A stretch of 64,000 nt of DNA, taken from Actinopolyspora halophila DSM 43834. GTDB taxonomy: Bacteria > Actinomycetota > Actinomycetes > Mycobacteriales > Pseudonocardiaceae. The translations under genes were made by a program, and so were the position numbers. The stretch covers positions 3,265,276-3,329,275 of the forward strand of contig NZ_AQUI01000002.1 in NCBI RefSeq assembly GCF_000371785.1. The letters run 5' to 3'. A model generated the notes under the pieces. It did no database searches. It was not told the origin of the DNA and was given only the letters and a program-made list of their open reading frames with translations. Below are positions 46,365-55,265 of the stretch, in pieces; position 1 is the first letter of the stretch; the number at the start of each line of letters is the position of its first letter.

Positions 46365-46559
46365 TCAGGTCCGAGTGGCCCGCTGCCGCATCCGTCGACG
46401 CTGCCCCGCTGCGGCGAACAGCATCGCAGCCGCAGCCAGAAGTATGCCCAGGGTTCCGGACGGATCGTTCTGCACCACAGCGGTGATCACGGCACACACC
46501 AACATCACCGCCACCGAGCCCCACATGACGATTTCCCAGGCACTCACTGGTTTGACCAC
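46365..46559 (-). CDS. Small two-helix membrane protein
   Basis: This 64-residue protein starts at GTG 46559, six bases after AAGGAG. It has two hydrophobic segments (about residues 8-28, IVMWGSVAVMLVCAVITAVV, and 33-50, TLGILLAAAAMLFAAAG) and a basic tail RRRMRQRATRT that would stay in the cytoplasm. It has no known domain. It lies alone between mobA and the DUF2278 gene. Confidence 0.65.
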   Translation of the reverse strand: MVKPVSAWEIVMWGSVAVMLVCAVITAVVQNDPSGTLGILLAAAAMLFAAAGQRRRMRQRATRT

Positions 46560-46836
46560 GTTCGGCTCCTTCCCGTGCTGGATTTCCGAACGTAGCAGGG
46601 TTTCCGAGCACCGTGGTGGCCGAAATACGTTCGAACGGCAACGAAAGTTGCAGAGCCAAACCGCCACCGAGCCAGCCGCTGGCACCCCCGAAACCCCTGC
46701 CGGCAACAGTCTGTCGACGACGAATTCCGCCGATATCGCCGAAAACCCGGCCAGCACGATGGGGACGGCGGCGAGGAACCGATCCGATCAGCGGAAGGAT
46801 TCCCCACCCCGCCCGTGGCCTACGCGGCTCCGCGAC

Positions 46837-47532
46837 TCACGCGGTGGCCTTCTGCTCCGGCCGCGACACCTCGCTCTCGGGCGCGTGCCCGGTGTCGTCG
46901 TCGGTGTTCCACGACTGGCTCTGGAACGCCAGGAAGATGGCCACCCAGCGGTCCTCCTCGGCGAAGTGCAGCAGCAATCCACCGTCCTGCCACACGCCGT
47001 CGTCCTCGCGGTACTCCTCGCTGTTGCCCTGGTTCATGTGCACGCTGTGCACACCGTTGCCCGGCTCGAACCCGAACACCTTGTCCGGCTCTTCCTCCGG
47101 ACCCCACGGCTCGCCGAACACGTAGGCGTAGGCCGAAGAATCCTGCTGCGCCCGGTTCACGTAGCGGTCCAGGAAATCGGCCAGATCGTTGTTGGCCCCG
47201 TCGACGTCCGGAGGCACGGGGCGCATCCGCGAACGCTCCACCAGATCGGCACGGACGTAGTCCAGACTCGCCCCGCCCGATTCCGACGAGAGGGCGTTCC
47301 ACCCCGAGCCCGCCGCGGGCAGCTGCTCGATCAACGAATGCCGGAAGTCCTCGGCGGCGAAGTACAACAGCTCCCACGGACGCTGCGCGGACTTGACGTT
47401 GACCGCGGCGCGGTAGTGCGTTCCCCCGTCGTCGACGAGATGAATCTGGTAGTGCGGCGTGTCGTCGGAACTGCCCTCACGACGAGTGTCCACCACGCGA
47501 GCCGTCACAACACCGTACGAACGCAGCGGCAT
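46837..47532 (-). CDS. DUF2278 family protein
   Basis: This 231-residue soluble protein begins MPLRSYGVVTARVVDTRRE and shows the DUF2278 pattern HYQIHLVDDGGTHYRAAVNVKS, LDYVRADLVERSRMRPVPPD and GVHSVHMNQGN, with the latter followed by LLLHFAEEDRWVAIFLAFQSQSW. The C-terminal tail is acidic. The function of the family is not established; some members sit near phage-like or nuclease genes. ATG 47532 is preceded by a G-rich run that could bind ribosomes. Confidence 0.78.
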   Translation of the reverse strand: MPLRSYGVVTARVVDTRREGSSDDTPHYQIHLVDDGGTHYRAAVNVKSAQRPWELLYFAAEDFRHSLIEQLPAAGSGWNALSSESGGASLDYVRADLVERSRMRPVPPDVDGANNDLADFLDRYVNRAQQDSSAYAYVFGEPWGPEEEPDKVFGFEPGNGVHSVHMNQGNSEEYREDDGVWQDGGLLLHFAEEDRWVAIFLAFQSQSWNTDDDTGHAPESEVSRPEQKATA

Positions 47533-47620
47533 GACACCGCCCCCTTTCCCCCGTCGCATACCCACCGTTTCCGGGTATCGCCTCGATCATTCCCACCGAA
47601 CACAGTGGACGCGGTACTCA

Positions 47621-47690
47621 CTCCGCGGCAATGGCACCTGCCCCCATTTGACGACCTCGTCCACCAACGGTCATCCGTTCGCGCGATGAC
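47621..47690. repeat. Dispersed repeat, copy A
   Basis: Roughly 70 bases including ATGGCACCTGCCCCCATTTG and GGTCATCCGTTC recur at 54349-54418 at high identity, in the same orientation, 6.7 kb away. Both copies lie in gene-free DNA. They could be ends or internal debris of the same mobile element. Confidence 0.7.
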
Positions 47691-47703
47691 GTTCACACGG
47701 GAT

Positions 47704-48027
47704 TCAGCACACCTGCCGAACACCCCGCCCAGAGAACCGTCGCCACATCCGCGCGAACCGAGGTGACGAGCACAAGTGCTGCCGGCGATCCGCAACCGAC
47801 CGCCACTCTCGGTCGAGGTCACCGCTCCGCGGCGGAAAGAGCATCGCCCCGGCCGTGACGACCAGTTCGAGCCCACCCAGAACTGCCAGCACAACACCGC
47901 CCCCGTCCGGAGCGACGACGGGCAGCCGCACCCCTTCCGCGGTGAACGCCAGAACCAGAGCGACGGCCAGCAGGACCCCACCGACGAACAGCGATTCCAC
48001 ATTGGCGGGCACGAAACCGGGCCGCAC
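47704..48027 (-). CDS. DUF5708-like small membrane protein
   Basis: This frame of up to 107 residues contains VESLFVGGVLLAVALVLAF, then VRLPVVAPDGGGVVLAVLGG and LELVVTAGAML. This is the two-helix pattern with the 'PVV..GVVL.VLGG.EL' core seen in DUF5708 proteins. The start is uncertain: GTG 48027 or later GTG codons in the same frame. The C-terminal 40 residues are basic and less typical. It lies alone, opposite to the histidine-kinase gene. Confidence 0.5.
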   Translation of the reverse strand: MRPGFVPANVESLFVGGVLLAVALVLAFTAEGVRLPVVAPDGGGVVLAVLGGLELVVTAGAMLFPPRSGDLDREWRSVADRRQHLCSSPRFARMWRRFSGRGVRQVC

Positions 48028-48220
48028 GGTCGCCGGTGCCGGTGCTGTCCACCACGGACACCCCCGGCACCGCGATCACTACTACGATCGCATCCCCGAA
48101 CCGGCGGCCTCCGCAGGCGATCGAACAACGACGCCGGACGCCGAGGCGGTGGGCACGGCGGACCGGGCGAGCGCCGTGACACCGACGTGCCACGGACGAC
48201 CTCGACCCCGGGAGCAGCGC

Positions 48221-49429
48221 ATGACCACCGACGCACGGTCCGCCCGCACGCCGCGTTTCATGGACCACTACTCCAGCACCTGGTGGATCGCCGAGCTGCT
48301 CAGCACCCTGCTGCTGGCCTGGCCCCTCTTCGCCGTACTGCGGCAGGGCCCGCCACTGTGGATCTCGGCCGCGCTCGTCACGAGCATGGGGTGCTGGGTG
48401 GCGTTCCTGGGAGCGGAGCGGTACTCGCCACGCTTCGCCACGACCGCGCTGGCGGTGTGCTCGGTGCTGTCCTCGGCGACCGTCGGCACCGCGCAGGGCG
48501 CGGCGATCATCATCGCCGCGGTCTCCGTCGGGATCCTCGCCTCGCACCCCACCCCCAGCGCCCGACTCATCACCGGCGTTTGCGCACTGGACATAACCCT
48601 GATCAGCACCTCCGTCCTGGCTTCGGAGACGTCTCCGCTCGTGCTGCTCAGCGCGATCCCCGTGATGCTCGTGCTCATCCTGCTCGGGCTCAGCAGGCGG
48701 CAGTACCAGATCCACGCGCAGCGCACGGCGCAGCTACTCGAAGAGCTCCGCCAGGCACAGCAGGCCCAGACACGAGCCGCCGCGCTGGACGAACGCGCCA
48801 GGATCGCCAGGCAGATGCACGACGTGCTCGCGCACTCACTGGGAGGCCTGGGCATGCAGCTGGAGGTCGCCGAAGCGCTACTGAGCGACCAGGAGGACCC
48901 CGCGACCGCGCTGCAGCACGTGCGGCGCTCCCGACGACTGGCCGCCGACGGACTCGCCGAAGCACGCAACGCGGTGGCGGCGCTGCGCCGCGACATCCCC
49001 TCGCTGCCCGAAGCGCTCGCCGAACTGGCCGACAACCACCGACACGATCAGCACACCGACGTATCGGTGCACACCACGGGAACCGGACGCTCCCTACCGT
49101 CGGGTGTGACGGTGTCCCTGCTCGACACCGCCCGGGAGGCGCTGACCAACGCGGCCAAGCACGCTCCGGGAGCCGCGATCGCCATCACCCTCGACTACGA
49201 GGCGGCGTCCTTCATCCGGCTACGGGTGCACAATGCCGGTGTGCCCGATCCAGCGGAATCCCCGACCACGCTCGACAACGGCCGGGAACACCGTGACGAC
49301 GGCTTCGGACTCACGGGGATGCGCGAACGCCTCGCGCTGGTCGACGGAGGCCTAACGGCAGGACCGGACGGGACGGGAGGATGGTTGGTGACCGCCGACG
49401 TCCCGGTGACCGAAGGGAGTTGCCGGTGA
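48221..49429 (+). CDS. NarL-type two-component sensor histidine kinase
   Basis: This 402-residue kinase has five or six N-terminal membrane segments (residues 20-165), a coiled coil, a HisKA_3 dimerisation motif DERARIARQMHDVLAHSLGGLG with the phospho-accepting His, the N-box DTAREALTNAAKHAPGA and the G-box GFGLTGMRERLALVDGG. ATG 48221 is six bases after GGAG. Its stop overlaps the response-regulator start as GTGA. The sensed signal is unknown but likely acts at the membrane. Confidence 0.92.
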   Translation: MTTDARSARTPRFMDHYSSTWWIAELLSTLLLAWPLFAVLRQGPPLWISAALVTSMGCWVAFLGAERYSPRFATTALAVCSVLSSATVGTAQGAAIIIAAVSVGILASHPTPSARLITGVCALDITLISTSVLASETSPLVLLSAIPVMLVLILLGLSRRQYQIHAQRTAQLLEELRQAQQAQTRAAALDERARIARQMHDVLAHSLGGLGMQLEVAEALLSDQEDPATALQHVRRSRRLAADGLAEARNAVAALRRDIPSLPEALAELADNHRHDQHTDVSVHTTGTGRSLPSGVTVSLLDTAREALTNAAKHAPGAAIAITLDYEAASFIRLRVHNAGVPDPAESPTTLDNGREHRDDGFGLTGMRERLALVDGGLTAGPDGTGGWLVTADVPVTEGSCR

Positions 49430-50109
49430 CCGCGAACCCGATCCGGGTGATCGTCGCCGACGATCAGCAGATCACCCGCGAAGGACTCGTCGCGCTGCTG
49501 GGACTGATCGACGGCGTCGAGGTGGTCGGCAGCGCCACCGACGGCCGTCAGGTGCTGGACCTGGTCACCACGGTCACCTGCGATGTCGTGCTGATGGACC
49601 TGCGGATGCCGGTGCTGGACGGCATTCAGGCGACGAAACGACTGCGCGCCGAGCACCCGGAGATCGCGGTCGTGGTGCTCACGACCTACTCGGACGACGA
49701 ATCGATCAGCGCAGCGCTGCGGGCGGGCGCGCTCGGCTACCTGACCAAGGACACCGGGCGCGGGGAGATCGAGGCCGCACTGCGCGCCGCCGCCACCGGC
49801 CAGTCCACGTTCAACGCACCCGTCTCGCGACGACTCGTCGCGGCGCTGGCCGAACCGTCCGGGCCCCGCTCCGCCGAGGCGGAACACGCTCCTCGCGAGC
49901 ACGAACCGCCCGACGGCCTCACGGCCCGGGAAAGCGAGGTGCTCGCGCTCATCGCCGCGGGGTTGAGCAACGCCGAGATCGCGGGCGAGCTGTTCATCGG
50001 CGAAGCCACGGTCAAGTCCCACATCAACAACGCGTTCTCGAAGATCGGGGCACGCCACCGGGCCGAGGCCGTGCGCTACGCCTACGAGCACGGTTTGACG
50101 AGGAATTAG
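49426..50109 (+). CDS. NarL/FixJ-family response regulator
   Basis: This 227-residue protein has a receiver domain (IRVIVADDQQITREGLVALL; phospho-acceptor Asp in CDVVLMDLRMPVLDG; VVVLTTY; GYLTKD) and a C-terminal LuxR-type HTH (LTARESEVLALIAAGLSNAEIA, EATVKSHINNAFSKIGARHRAEAV). GTG 49426 overlaps the kinase stop. The DUF418 gene 77 bases downstream is a possible target. Confidence 0.92.
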   Translation: MTANPIRVIVADDQQITREGLVALLGLIDGVEVVGSATDGRQVLDLVTTVTCDVVLMDLRMPVLDGIQATKRLRAEHPEIAVVVLTTYSDDESISAALRAGALGYLTKDTGRGEIEAALRAAATGQSTFNAPVSRRLVAALAEPSGPRSAEAEHAPREHEPPDGLTARESEVLALIAAGLSNAEIAGELFIGEATVKSHINNAFSKIGARHRAEAVRYAYEHGLTRN

Positions 50110-50186
50110 CTCCCGCCGGATCTCCACCCACGAATCCACCCGCGGGTGCAGGTGTCCGTGCGCACGAATTCCTAAGCTCGGCAAGC

Positions 50187-51401
50187 GTGAAACGGCAGCG
50201 ACCCGCAACCAGCACTCACCCCGCGCACAACCCGGATCAAGCCGCGACGACGAGCACGACACAGCGCATCGAGGCGCTCGACCTGGTACGCGGCACGGCG
50301 ATCCTGGGCACGCTCGGGACCAACATCTGGATCTTCACCGATCCCGCCGGCCCCGCCGGGTGGCTGCGGGCGATGGGAAACCGCGACGGATCACTCGCCG
50401 AGGTGGTCGAATCGCTGCTGCTGTTCCTCGTCAACGGCAAGTCCGTCGCGCTGCTGTCCATCATGTTCGGGGTCGGCCTCGAGCTGCAGTACCGTTCCGC
50501 GCGCCGCCGGGGACGAACTTGGCCCGGCAGGTACCTGTGGCGGTGCGTACTGCTGTTGCTCGAGGGAGCGCTGCACTACCTGCTGATCTTCGAGTTCGAC
50601 GTGCTCATGGGCTACGCGCTGGTGGCGATGTACGTGTCCGTGCTCGTCGGGGCCCGCACGAAGGTGCGGTACTGGTGGATGGCCACGGCGGCGCTGCTGC
50701 ACACCGGCATGATCACGGTGCTCACCCTCGGGATGCACACCGGACACGTCGCTCTGTCACCCCGCGGCTGGACGGGGACCACGCTGTACAGCCACGGCGG
50801 TTGGCTCGAACAGGTCCAGGCCCGCATCGCCGACATCGGGACGTACCGATCCGAGCTGGTCATCGTGATTCCGATGAGCACGGTCCTGTTCCTGGCCGGC
50901 ATCGAACTGATGCGCGCGGGCGCGTTCACCGAAACACCGCACGGGAGCGCGATCCGCGCCCGGCTGATCCGCTGGGGCCTCGGTTTCGGTGTTCCGGTGA
51001 ACCTGGTGACCACCTTCGCCGGGCAGGAATGGTTCTTCGTGGATCGCTACGTCCTGCCGCCCGTGGTCGCGTTCGGCCTGCTCGGGCTGATCGTCGAGCT
51101 CGCGCACCGCACCCGCGGCCGCCCGGGGCCGCTGCGCAGCGGTCTGGTCTCGACCGGGCGGACGGCCATGTCCTGCTACGTGTTCCAGAACCTGCTCAGC
51201 AGCGCGCTGTGCTATGGCTGGGGGCTCGGGCTCGCGACGACCCTCGACCCCGCCCGCCCGTGGTGGGTCATCGTCGCGTGGTGCGCGGTCGTCGGCACGT
51301 TCATGGTGCTGGCGTCGTGGTGGCTGCGCCGCTTCCGGCGAGGCCCGCTCGAATCGGCGATGCACTTGGCCTACGAACCGCGCGGCTCCGGTCTCTCGTA
51401 G
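50187..51401 (+). CDS. DUF418 family integral membrane protein
   Basis: This 404-residue protein with about ten hydrophobic segments begins ALDLVRGTAILGTLGTNIWIF and has the DUF418 C-terminal part GLVSTGRTAMSCYVFQNLLSSALCYGWGLGL. Such proteins are related to acyltransferase-like membrane enzymes but have no established role. GTG 50187 has a weak ribosome site. Its position right after a two-component system suggests control by it, perhaps for membrane or antibiotic stress (inference). Confidence 0.85.
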   Translation: MKRQRPATSTHPAHNPDQAATTSTTQRIEALDLVRGTAILGTLGTNIWIFTDPAGPAGWLRAMGNRDGSLAEVVESLLLFLVNGKSVALLSIMFGVGLELQYRSARRRGRTWPGRYLWRCVLLLLEGALHYLLIFEFDVLMGYALVAMYVSVLVGARTKVRYWWMATAALLHTGMITVLTLGMHTGHVALSPRGWTGTTLYSHGGWLEQVQARIADIGTYRSELVIVIPMSTVLFLAGIELMRAGAFTETPHGSAIRARLIRWGLGFGVPVNLVTTFAGQEWFFVDRYVLPPVVAFGLLGLIVELAHRTRGRPGPLRSGLVSTGRTAMSCYVFQNLLSSALCYGWGLGLATTLDPARPWWVIVAWCAVVGTFMVLASWWLRRFRRGPLESAMHLAYEPRGSGLS

Positions 51402-51426
51402 CCGTTCGGCCCCTCGGATGGTGGTA

Positions 51427-51464
51427 GGGGGCTGGGAAGAACCGGAAGGAATCGAACGCTAACC
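51427..51464 (+). mobile_element. Tn3-family terminal inverted repeat (38 bp)
   Basis: The 38 bases begin GGGGGCTGGGAAGAACCGG and end CGAACGCTAACC. They have the GGGG start and the ACGCTAA end typical of Tn3-family ends, and they sit just before a transposase remnant in the expected orientation. No matching right end was found in the window. Confidence 0.6.
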
Positions 51465-51504
51465 CCTTGATCGCAGGTCAGCGTGCGGTGTGGGATGCGG
51501 GGCC

Positions 51505-51660
51505 GTGTCGCTGGAGTTTCTGAGTGCTGAGCGGGTAGCGGGCTTCGGTCGTTTCACGGTTGCGTCATCGCAGTCGGAGTTGGACCGGTTTGCGTGCTCA
51601 GCGATACCGACGTGGCCCCTCTGTCTCCGCTGGGGTGGCGAGACGTGAACATGCAAGACC
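51505..51660 (+). pseudogene. Tn3-family transposase N-terminal remnant
   Basis: From GTG 51505 the frame reads SLEFLSAERVAGFGRFTVAS and then SQSELDRF, like the N-terminus of Tn3-type transposases (VEFLSDEQAARYGRF..RAQLERYF). The next similarity (LSDTDVAPLSPLGWRDVN) is in another frame, so a frameshift lies near 51595. Nothing further downstream matches. It is a fragment left after deletion. Confidence 0.6.
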
Positions 51661-51801
51661 ACCACGCCTTCACCGGCAGTCCGCCCGAGCAGCTCCGCTC
51701 ATTGCGTTCCCCACCAACAACCCCGGTGACGAGCTCTGAACTCCTGCACGGAGGAGAGCCCCAGGAAGGACCCCTGACGGTGCGAGGACGGGGCTCTGCG
51801 G

Positions 51802-52653
51802 TCAGTTGTGTGCTCGCGAGCTGCGGGAGGAAGGGCTGCCGCGAAGTCCCAGGGTGCGGCGTGCCTTGCGCCGGACCTCGTCGAGCATGATGCGAACGGG
51901 CTGGAAGGCCACGACGAGCACGACGGCGTCGCGCGGACCGAGGATCGTCGCGAACCAGTCGTCGATGTCCGTGCGGTCGGAGGTGGGGCGCTGTGTCCAC
52001 AGCCCGGTTTCGGTGTCGTCGTAGGCATCGGTGATGACCAAGGTGCTGGGGTCCAGTCGTTCGGCCTGGTCGAGATCGGCGGCGGCGTCCGCCGCGATGC
52101 GCCGGACGTGCTCCGGAACCACGCCGTCCGGGGAGGGCCAGGTGCTGTCGGTTCTGCCCGTGGCGGCCGACCACGCACCGTAGACCAGCGGGTTGCCCGT
52201 GCGCATGACGGCGTACAGGCTGCGCGGAGCGGCCTTGACGATCGCTGAGCGCAGCAGCGCCCGCCAGATCGTGCTGGAAATCCCGGTGCCCTGGTGGTCC
52301 GGATGCACGCCTGCGGAGTTGGCGTAGAAGCACCTGCGTCCGCCGAAGCGGCGGTCGTTGCTGGCCACCCACGCCACCGGTAGACCGGTGGAGTCGAGGA
52401 CGACGACGAGGCCGGACAACCGGTCCAGATTGTCGTCGGAGAGCCAGTTCCGCCAGTACTGCTCGGTGGTCGCGGTGAACGCCTGCACCGCCACGGCCGG
52501 GAACGTGCCGCGCAGGTACTGCCGAGCCGGCCCAGAAAGCTGCGTTCTCACTCCGGTCCACAACAGCCCGGTGACCCCGGAGCCGACGGAGACCTTCTTC
52601 GCCCCGTGGAGCAGCTCGGGCGGGCAGTGCGGTGTCGAGTCTGTGGTGGTCAT
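51802..52653 (-). CDS. GNAT-family N-acetyltransferase-like protein
   Basis: This 283-residue protein has the GNAT acetyl-CoA site ANSAGVHPDHQGTGISSTIWRALL (in two parts: VHPDHQGTGI is the pyrophosphate loop), preceded by strands LVVVLDSTGLPVAWVASND, as the centre of the fold. The N-terminal 40 residues and the basic C-terminus are not typical. Its substrate is unknown. ATG 52653 has a weak ribosome site. It is downstream of an enoyl-CoA hydratase gene in the same direction and next to a Tn3 remnant. Confidence 0.75.
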   Translation of the reverse strand: MTTTDSTPHCPPELLHGAKKVSVGSGVTGLLWTGVRTQLSGPARQYLRGTFPAVAVQAFTATTEQYWRNWLSDDNLDRLSGLVVVLDSTGLPVAWVASNDRRFGGRRCFYANSAGVHPDHQGTGISSTIWRALLRSAIVKAAPRSLYAVMRTGNPLVYGAWSAATGRTDSTWPSPDGVVPEHVRRIAADAAADLDQAERLDPSTLVITDAYDDTETGLWTQRPTSDRTDIDDWFATILGPRDAVVLVVAFQPVRIMLDEVRRKARRTLGLRGSPSSRSSRAHN

Positions 52654-52736
52654 CTGACGTCTTTCGGATCGGTGCGAACCATCCGGGTGGCACCGGTGTG
52701 GTTCTCGTTCGTGTTCCTGCTGTGCTGTGCCGGTGG

Positions 52737-53411
52737 TCAGGTGTGCGCGGCCGGTTCGGGTGTGCGGAGCGCGGTGACCGCCGAGGCGAACATGGTCGAC
52801 TTGATCGTCCCGAGCGTGTCGCGGTTCTTGCCCGCGAGCGGGCGCACGAGCTCTGCCGCGGTGGGCACCACATCGCCTTCGTCGGCAACCTGGTCGACCA
52901 GATCGCGGTCGCGGGCCTGCACCCCGCCGAAACGCCGTCCCGTCGTCATCGCCTCGACGGCAGCGGCGGGCGTGAGCTTGTCCTGGATCAACGCGGCCAT
53001 CCCCGGGGTGAACGGGACGTCGATGTCGACTTCGGGAAAGCAGAAGAAACCCCGGTCGGCACGCATGACCCGGTAGTCGTGCGCCAGGGCAAGCATCGCC
53101 CCGGCACCGAACGCGTGCCCCTGCACCGCCGCGACGGCGGGCACCGGCAGCGTCAGCACCCGGGCCAACAGCTCCTGCACCTCGGCACGGTACGCGGCCA
53201 GCTGATCGGCGTGCTCGGTGATCCACTCCAGGTCGAGGCCGTTGGAGTAGAACTTGCCCCGTCCCGTGGTGACGAGCGCACCGGCAGCGGAACGGGCGAC
53301 GACGGCGTCCAGCGACGCGTTCACCCCTTCGAGCCAGTCCGGTGAGAACCGGTTCTCGTCCTCGCCGAGATCCAGGACGAAAACGCCGTCGTCCTCGTGC
53401 AACGTGGGCAT
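52737..53411 (-). CDS. Enoyl-CoA hydratase/isomerase family protein
   Basis: This 224-residue short crotonase-fold protein has the oxyanion segments GKFYSNGLDLEWI and AVQGHAFGAGAMLALAHDYRVM and the later FCFPEVDIDVPFTPGM. It lacks the C-terminal helix pair of full-length enzymes and is closer to the delta3-delta2 enoyl-CoA isomerase group. ATG 53411 follows GAAGGAA by five bases. It is 37 bases downstream of a TetR gene, with which it forms an operon that the TetR probably represses. Confidence 0.82.
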   Translation of the reverse strand: MPTLHEDDGVFVLDLGEDENRFSPDWLEGVNASLDAVVARSAAGALVTTGRGKFYSNGLDLEWITEHADQLAAYRAEVQELLARVLTLPVPAVAAVQGHAFGAGAMLALAHDYRVMRADRGFFCFPEVDIDVPFTPGMAALIQDKLTPAAAVEAMTTGRRFGGVQARDRDLVDQVADEGDVVPTAAELVRPLAGKNRDTLGTIKSTMFASAVTALRTPEPAAHT

Positions 53412-53448
53412 CGCAGTTCCTTCCTCGCAAGAAGTGCGCGTGAGCGGT

Positions 53449-54102
53449 TCACCCGTGCCTCGGTGGCTCACGGTCGAGGACCGCGCGCACCGCCGTCGCC
53501 AGCCGCGCCCGCACGTCGGCGGTGATCCGCACCGCGCTGTCCGCGGTCACCTGGCTGAGAGCTCGGCGCAGCAGGGCGGTCGGCAGATCCACCACGCAGG
53601 TGGTGATCACCTCGACGCTCGATCCGTCCCGTCTACCCCACAACGCCGACGCCAGGCGGCACAGCACCTCGGAGACCAACCTGCGGTCCAACCCGAGCAG
53701 CGAGTCGGCGAGCTCCTCGGGAAGGCCTGGGCCCAGCAGCTGCTGCCGGCGCACCGTCATCAACATCCGAGCCGCCGCCGGACGTCGCTCCGCCAGCACC
53801 GCCGGCGCATCGGCGGCAGCAACCACCGCCTCCACCGCATCTCCGGACGTCGGTGCCGCGCCCAGCGCTTCATCGATGAGCCGCGTCTGCAGGTCCAAGA
53901 ACTCGAGCGCGGCCCGCAGCCACATCCGCCCGCGCAGCGCCGCCAGCGAGCCGAATGCGTGGTAGATCGCCCCGTTGGACACCCCGCTGTCCGCCGAGAG
54001 CCTGCGCACGGTGAGCCGTTCCGACCCCACGTCGACGACGAGCCGCTCGGCGACGTCCAGCACCTGATCGAGATCGTGTACACGCGGCCGAGGCACGACC
54101 AC
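53449..54102 (-). CDS. TetR-family repressor of the adjacent enoyl-CoA hydratase gene
   Basis: This TetR protein has about 217 residues, with the N-terminal HTH LDVAERLVVDVGSERLTVRR, then LSADSGVSNGAIYHAFGSLAALRGRMW, and an all-helical C-terminal domain. The GTG at 54102 is chosen because a perfect palindrome lies immediately before it. GTG 54126 would place the operator inside the gene. It may be leaderless. It probably senses a fatty acyl-CoA. Confidence 0.82.
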   Translation of the reverse strand: MVVPRPRVHDLDQVLDVAERLVVDVGSERLTVRRLSADSGVSNGAIYHAFGSLAALRGRMWLRAALEFLDLQTRLIDEALGAAPTSGDAVEAVVAAADAPAVLAERRPAAARMLMTVRRQQLLGPGLPEELADSLLGLDRRLVSEVLCRLASALWGRRDGSSVEVITTCVVDLPTALLRRALSQVTADSAVRITADVRARLATAVRAVLDREPPRHG

Positions 54103-54109
54103 AGCATAA

Positions 54110-54125
54110 TGGAGCACATGCTCCA
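54110..54125. promoter_or_regulatory. Perfect 16-bp palindrome TGGAGCA-CA-TGCTCCA
   Basis: It directly precedes the tetR start and is the expected autoregulatory operator of the tetR-enoyl-CoA hydratase operon. Confidence 0.7.
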
Positions 54126-54126
54126 C

Positions 54127-54705
54127 AACAAAGCCGGGGCACTAGCTCAACCGGCTGGCCCGCTCGCTGCCCGACGCCCGCGCGATCGGTGACGATCAAT
54201 TTCTCCCAGTTCTTCCCCAGACCCCTGGTATGACCTGGCCGGACGTGTGGCCTGCCTGATCATGATGTGCTCGCGTGACCGGCCGGCCGCGCCGTTCCGC
54301 TCGTCCCACCGCCCCATGCCGGGACCGCGGACCCGGCCCCGCTGATCGCTCCGCAGCGATGGCACCTGCCCCCATTTGCCAACTTCGTCCACTGACGGTC
54401 ATCCGTTCACGCGACGACGGAAGCTGCCCCGAAGCGTGAGCAGCCACGAGCACGACCCGTCCGTGGCGTCGCGACGCATCCCGGTGAACCGCACCGAAGC
54501 GTTCACGAGAACCGATCGGCAACGAAACAATGCCGCCCCTGCAGGGTCTTCCCGCCACAGCACGATGCCGGTCCGCACCGAACCAGCTTCCTGCTTTCGT
54601 GATTTCCCCGCGCGTACTCGTCGACGTCCTCTAAGCTCTGCTGCGTCGATCGACGAAGAATCGTCGACAGCAGAACAGATCTCATCGAGAACACCGGGAG
54701 CTCTC
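54127..54705. other. Gene-poor stretch with dispersed repeat copy B and a stem-loop
   Basis: Positions 54349-54418 repeat the sequence at 47621-47690. An imperfect stem-loop lies at 54638-54673 (CTGCTGCGTCGAT against ATCGTCGACAGCAG) just before the secreted-protein gene. No gene is supported in the stretch. Confidence 0.6.
54349..54418. repeat. Dispersed repeat, copy B
   Basis: Same orientation as copy A at 47621-47690. The shared core includes GATGGCACCTGCCCCCATTT and CGGTCATCCGTTC. It is not inside any gene. Confidence 0.7.
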
Positions 54706-55077
54706 GTGAAAACACTCGGGAAAACCGTCCTGGCCACCGTCGGAGCCGCACTGCTCGCCCTCGCACCGGCGACACCCGCTTGGGCCGCCCCCTCCGGAGG
54801 GGCCACGGCGAACGAGAATCACGTAGCTGAGCAGCAAGTCCCCACGATGAAGTGCGGCGACTTCGTCGGCACCAACATCCGGGTACGTCGTGCGCCCTTC
54901 CTCGACTCCGCGATCAACGGGTACGCCAGCCAGGGACAGTACTGCGTGCTGTACGGCGATGAGGCCACCGGCGACTGGGCCTCGTGCGGCGACTACTCCT
55001 CCGACCAGTGGCGTTTCGTGGAGATGACCAACGACCCCTTGCGCGGCTGGGTGCTCGACTGCTGGCTGAGCCACTGA
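54706..55077 (+). CDS. Secreted small SH3-like, four-cysteine protein
   Basis: This 123-residue protein starts at GTG 54706, five bases after GGGAG. It has a Sec signal peptide (MKTLGKTVLATVGAALLALA) with a likely cut after AWA at residue 27. The mature part contains four cysteines (50, 80, 94, 119) and an SH3b-like stretch NIRVRRAPFLDSAINGYASQ with Trp-rich later strands. Such proteins in actinobacteria are small exported domains that may bind cell wall. The repeat and stem-loop upstream could be part of its control region. Confidence 0.75.
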   Translation: MKTLGKTVLATVGAALLALAPATPAWAAPSGGATANENHVAEQQVPTMKCGDFVGTNIRVRRAPFLDSAINGYASQGQYCVLYGDEATGDWASCGDYSSDQWRFVEMTNDPLRGWVLDCWLSH

Positions 55078-55265
55078 CAGCGCGCTGTCCCTCGACGTTG
55101 AATCGGAACGACGAACGGCTGCTCGCCCGTCCCGGAGCGGACGAGCTCGCCGCAGCCACCTCGTGCTCCTCGGATCTCGTGCACCGAACTCCGTGATCAC
55201 GAGGTGGCCGCACCGTCTTTTCACCCCCCACGCTCAGCGCATGCCACGAAGTGACACCGAAATCG

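Noticed and set aside
51440-51465. GTTCGATTCC on the minus strand looks like a tRNA T-arm
   Set aside because: The flanking bases do not pair as a T-stem and no acceptor or anticodon arm is present; a Tn3-type end explains the sequence better.
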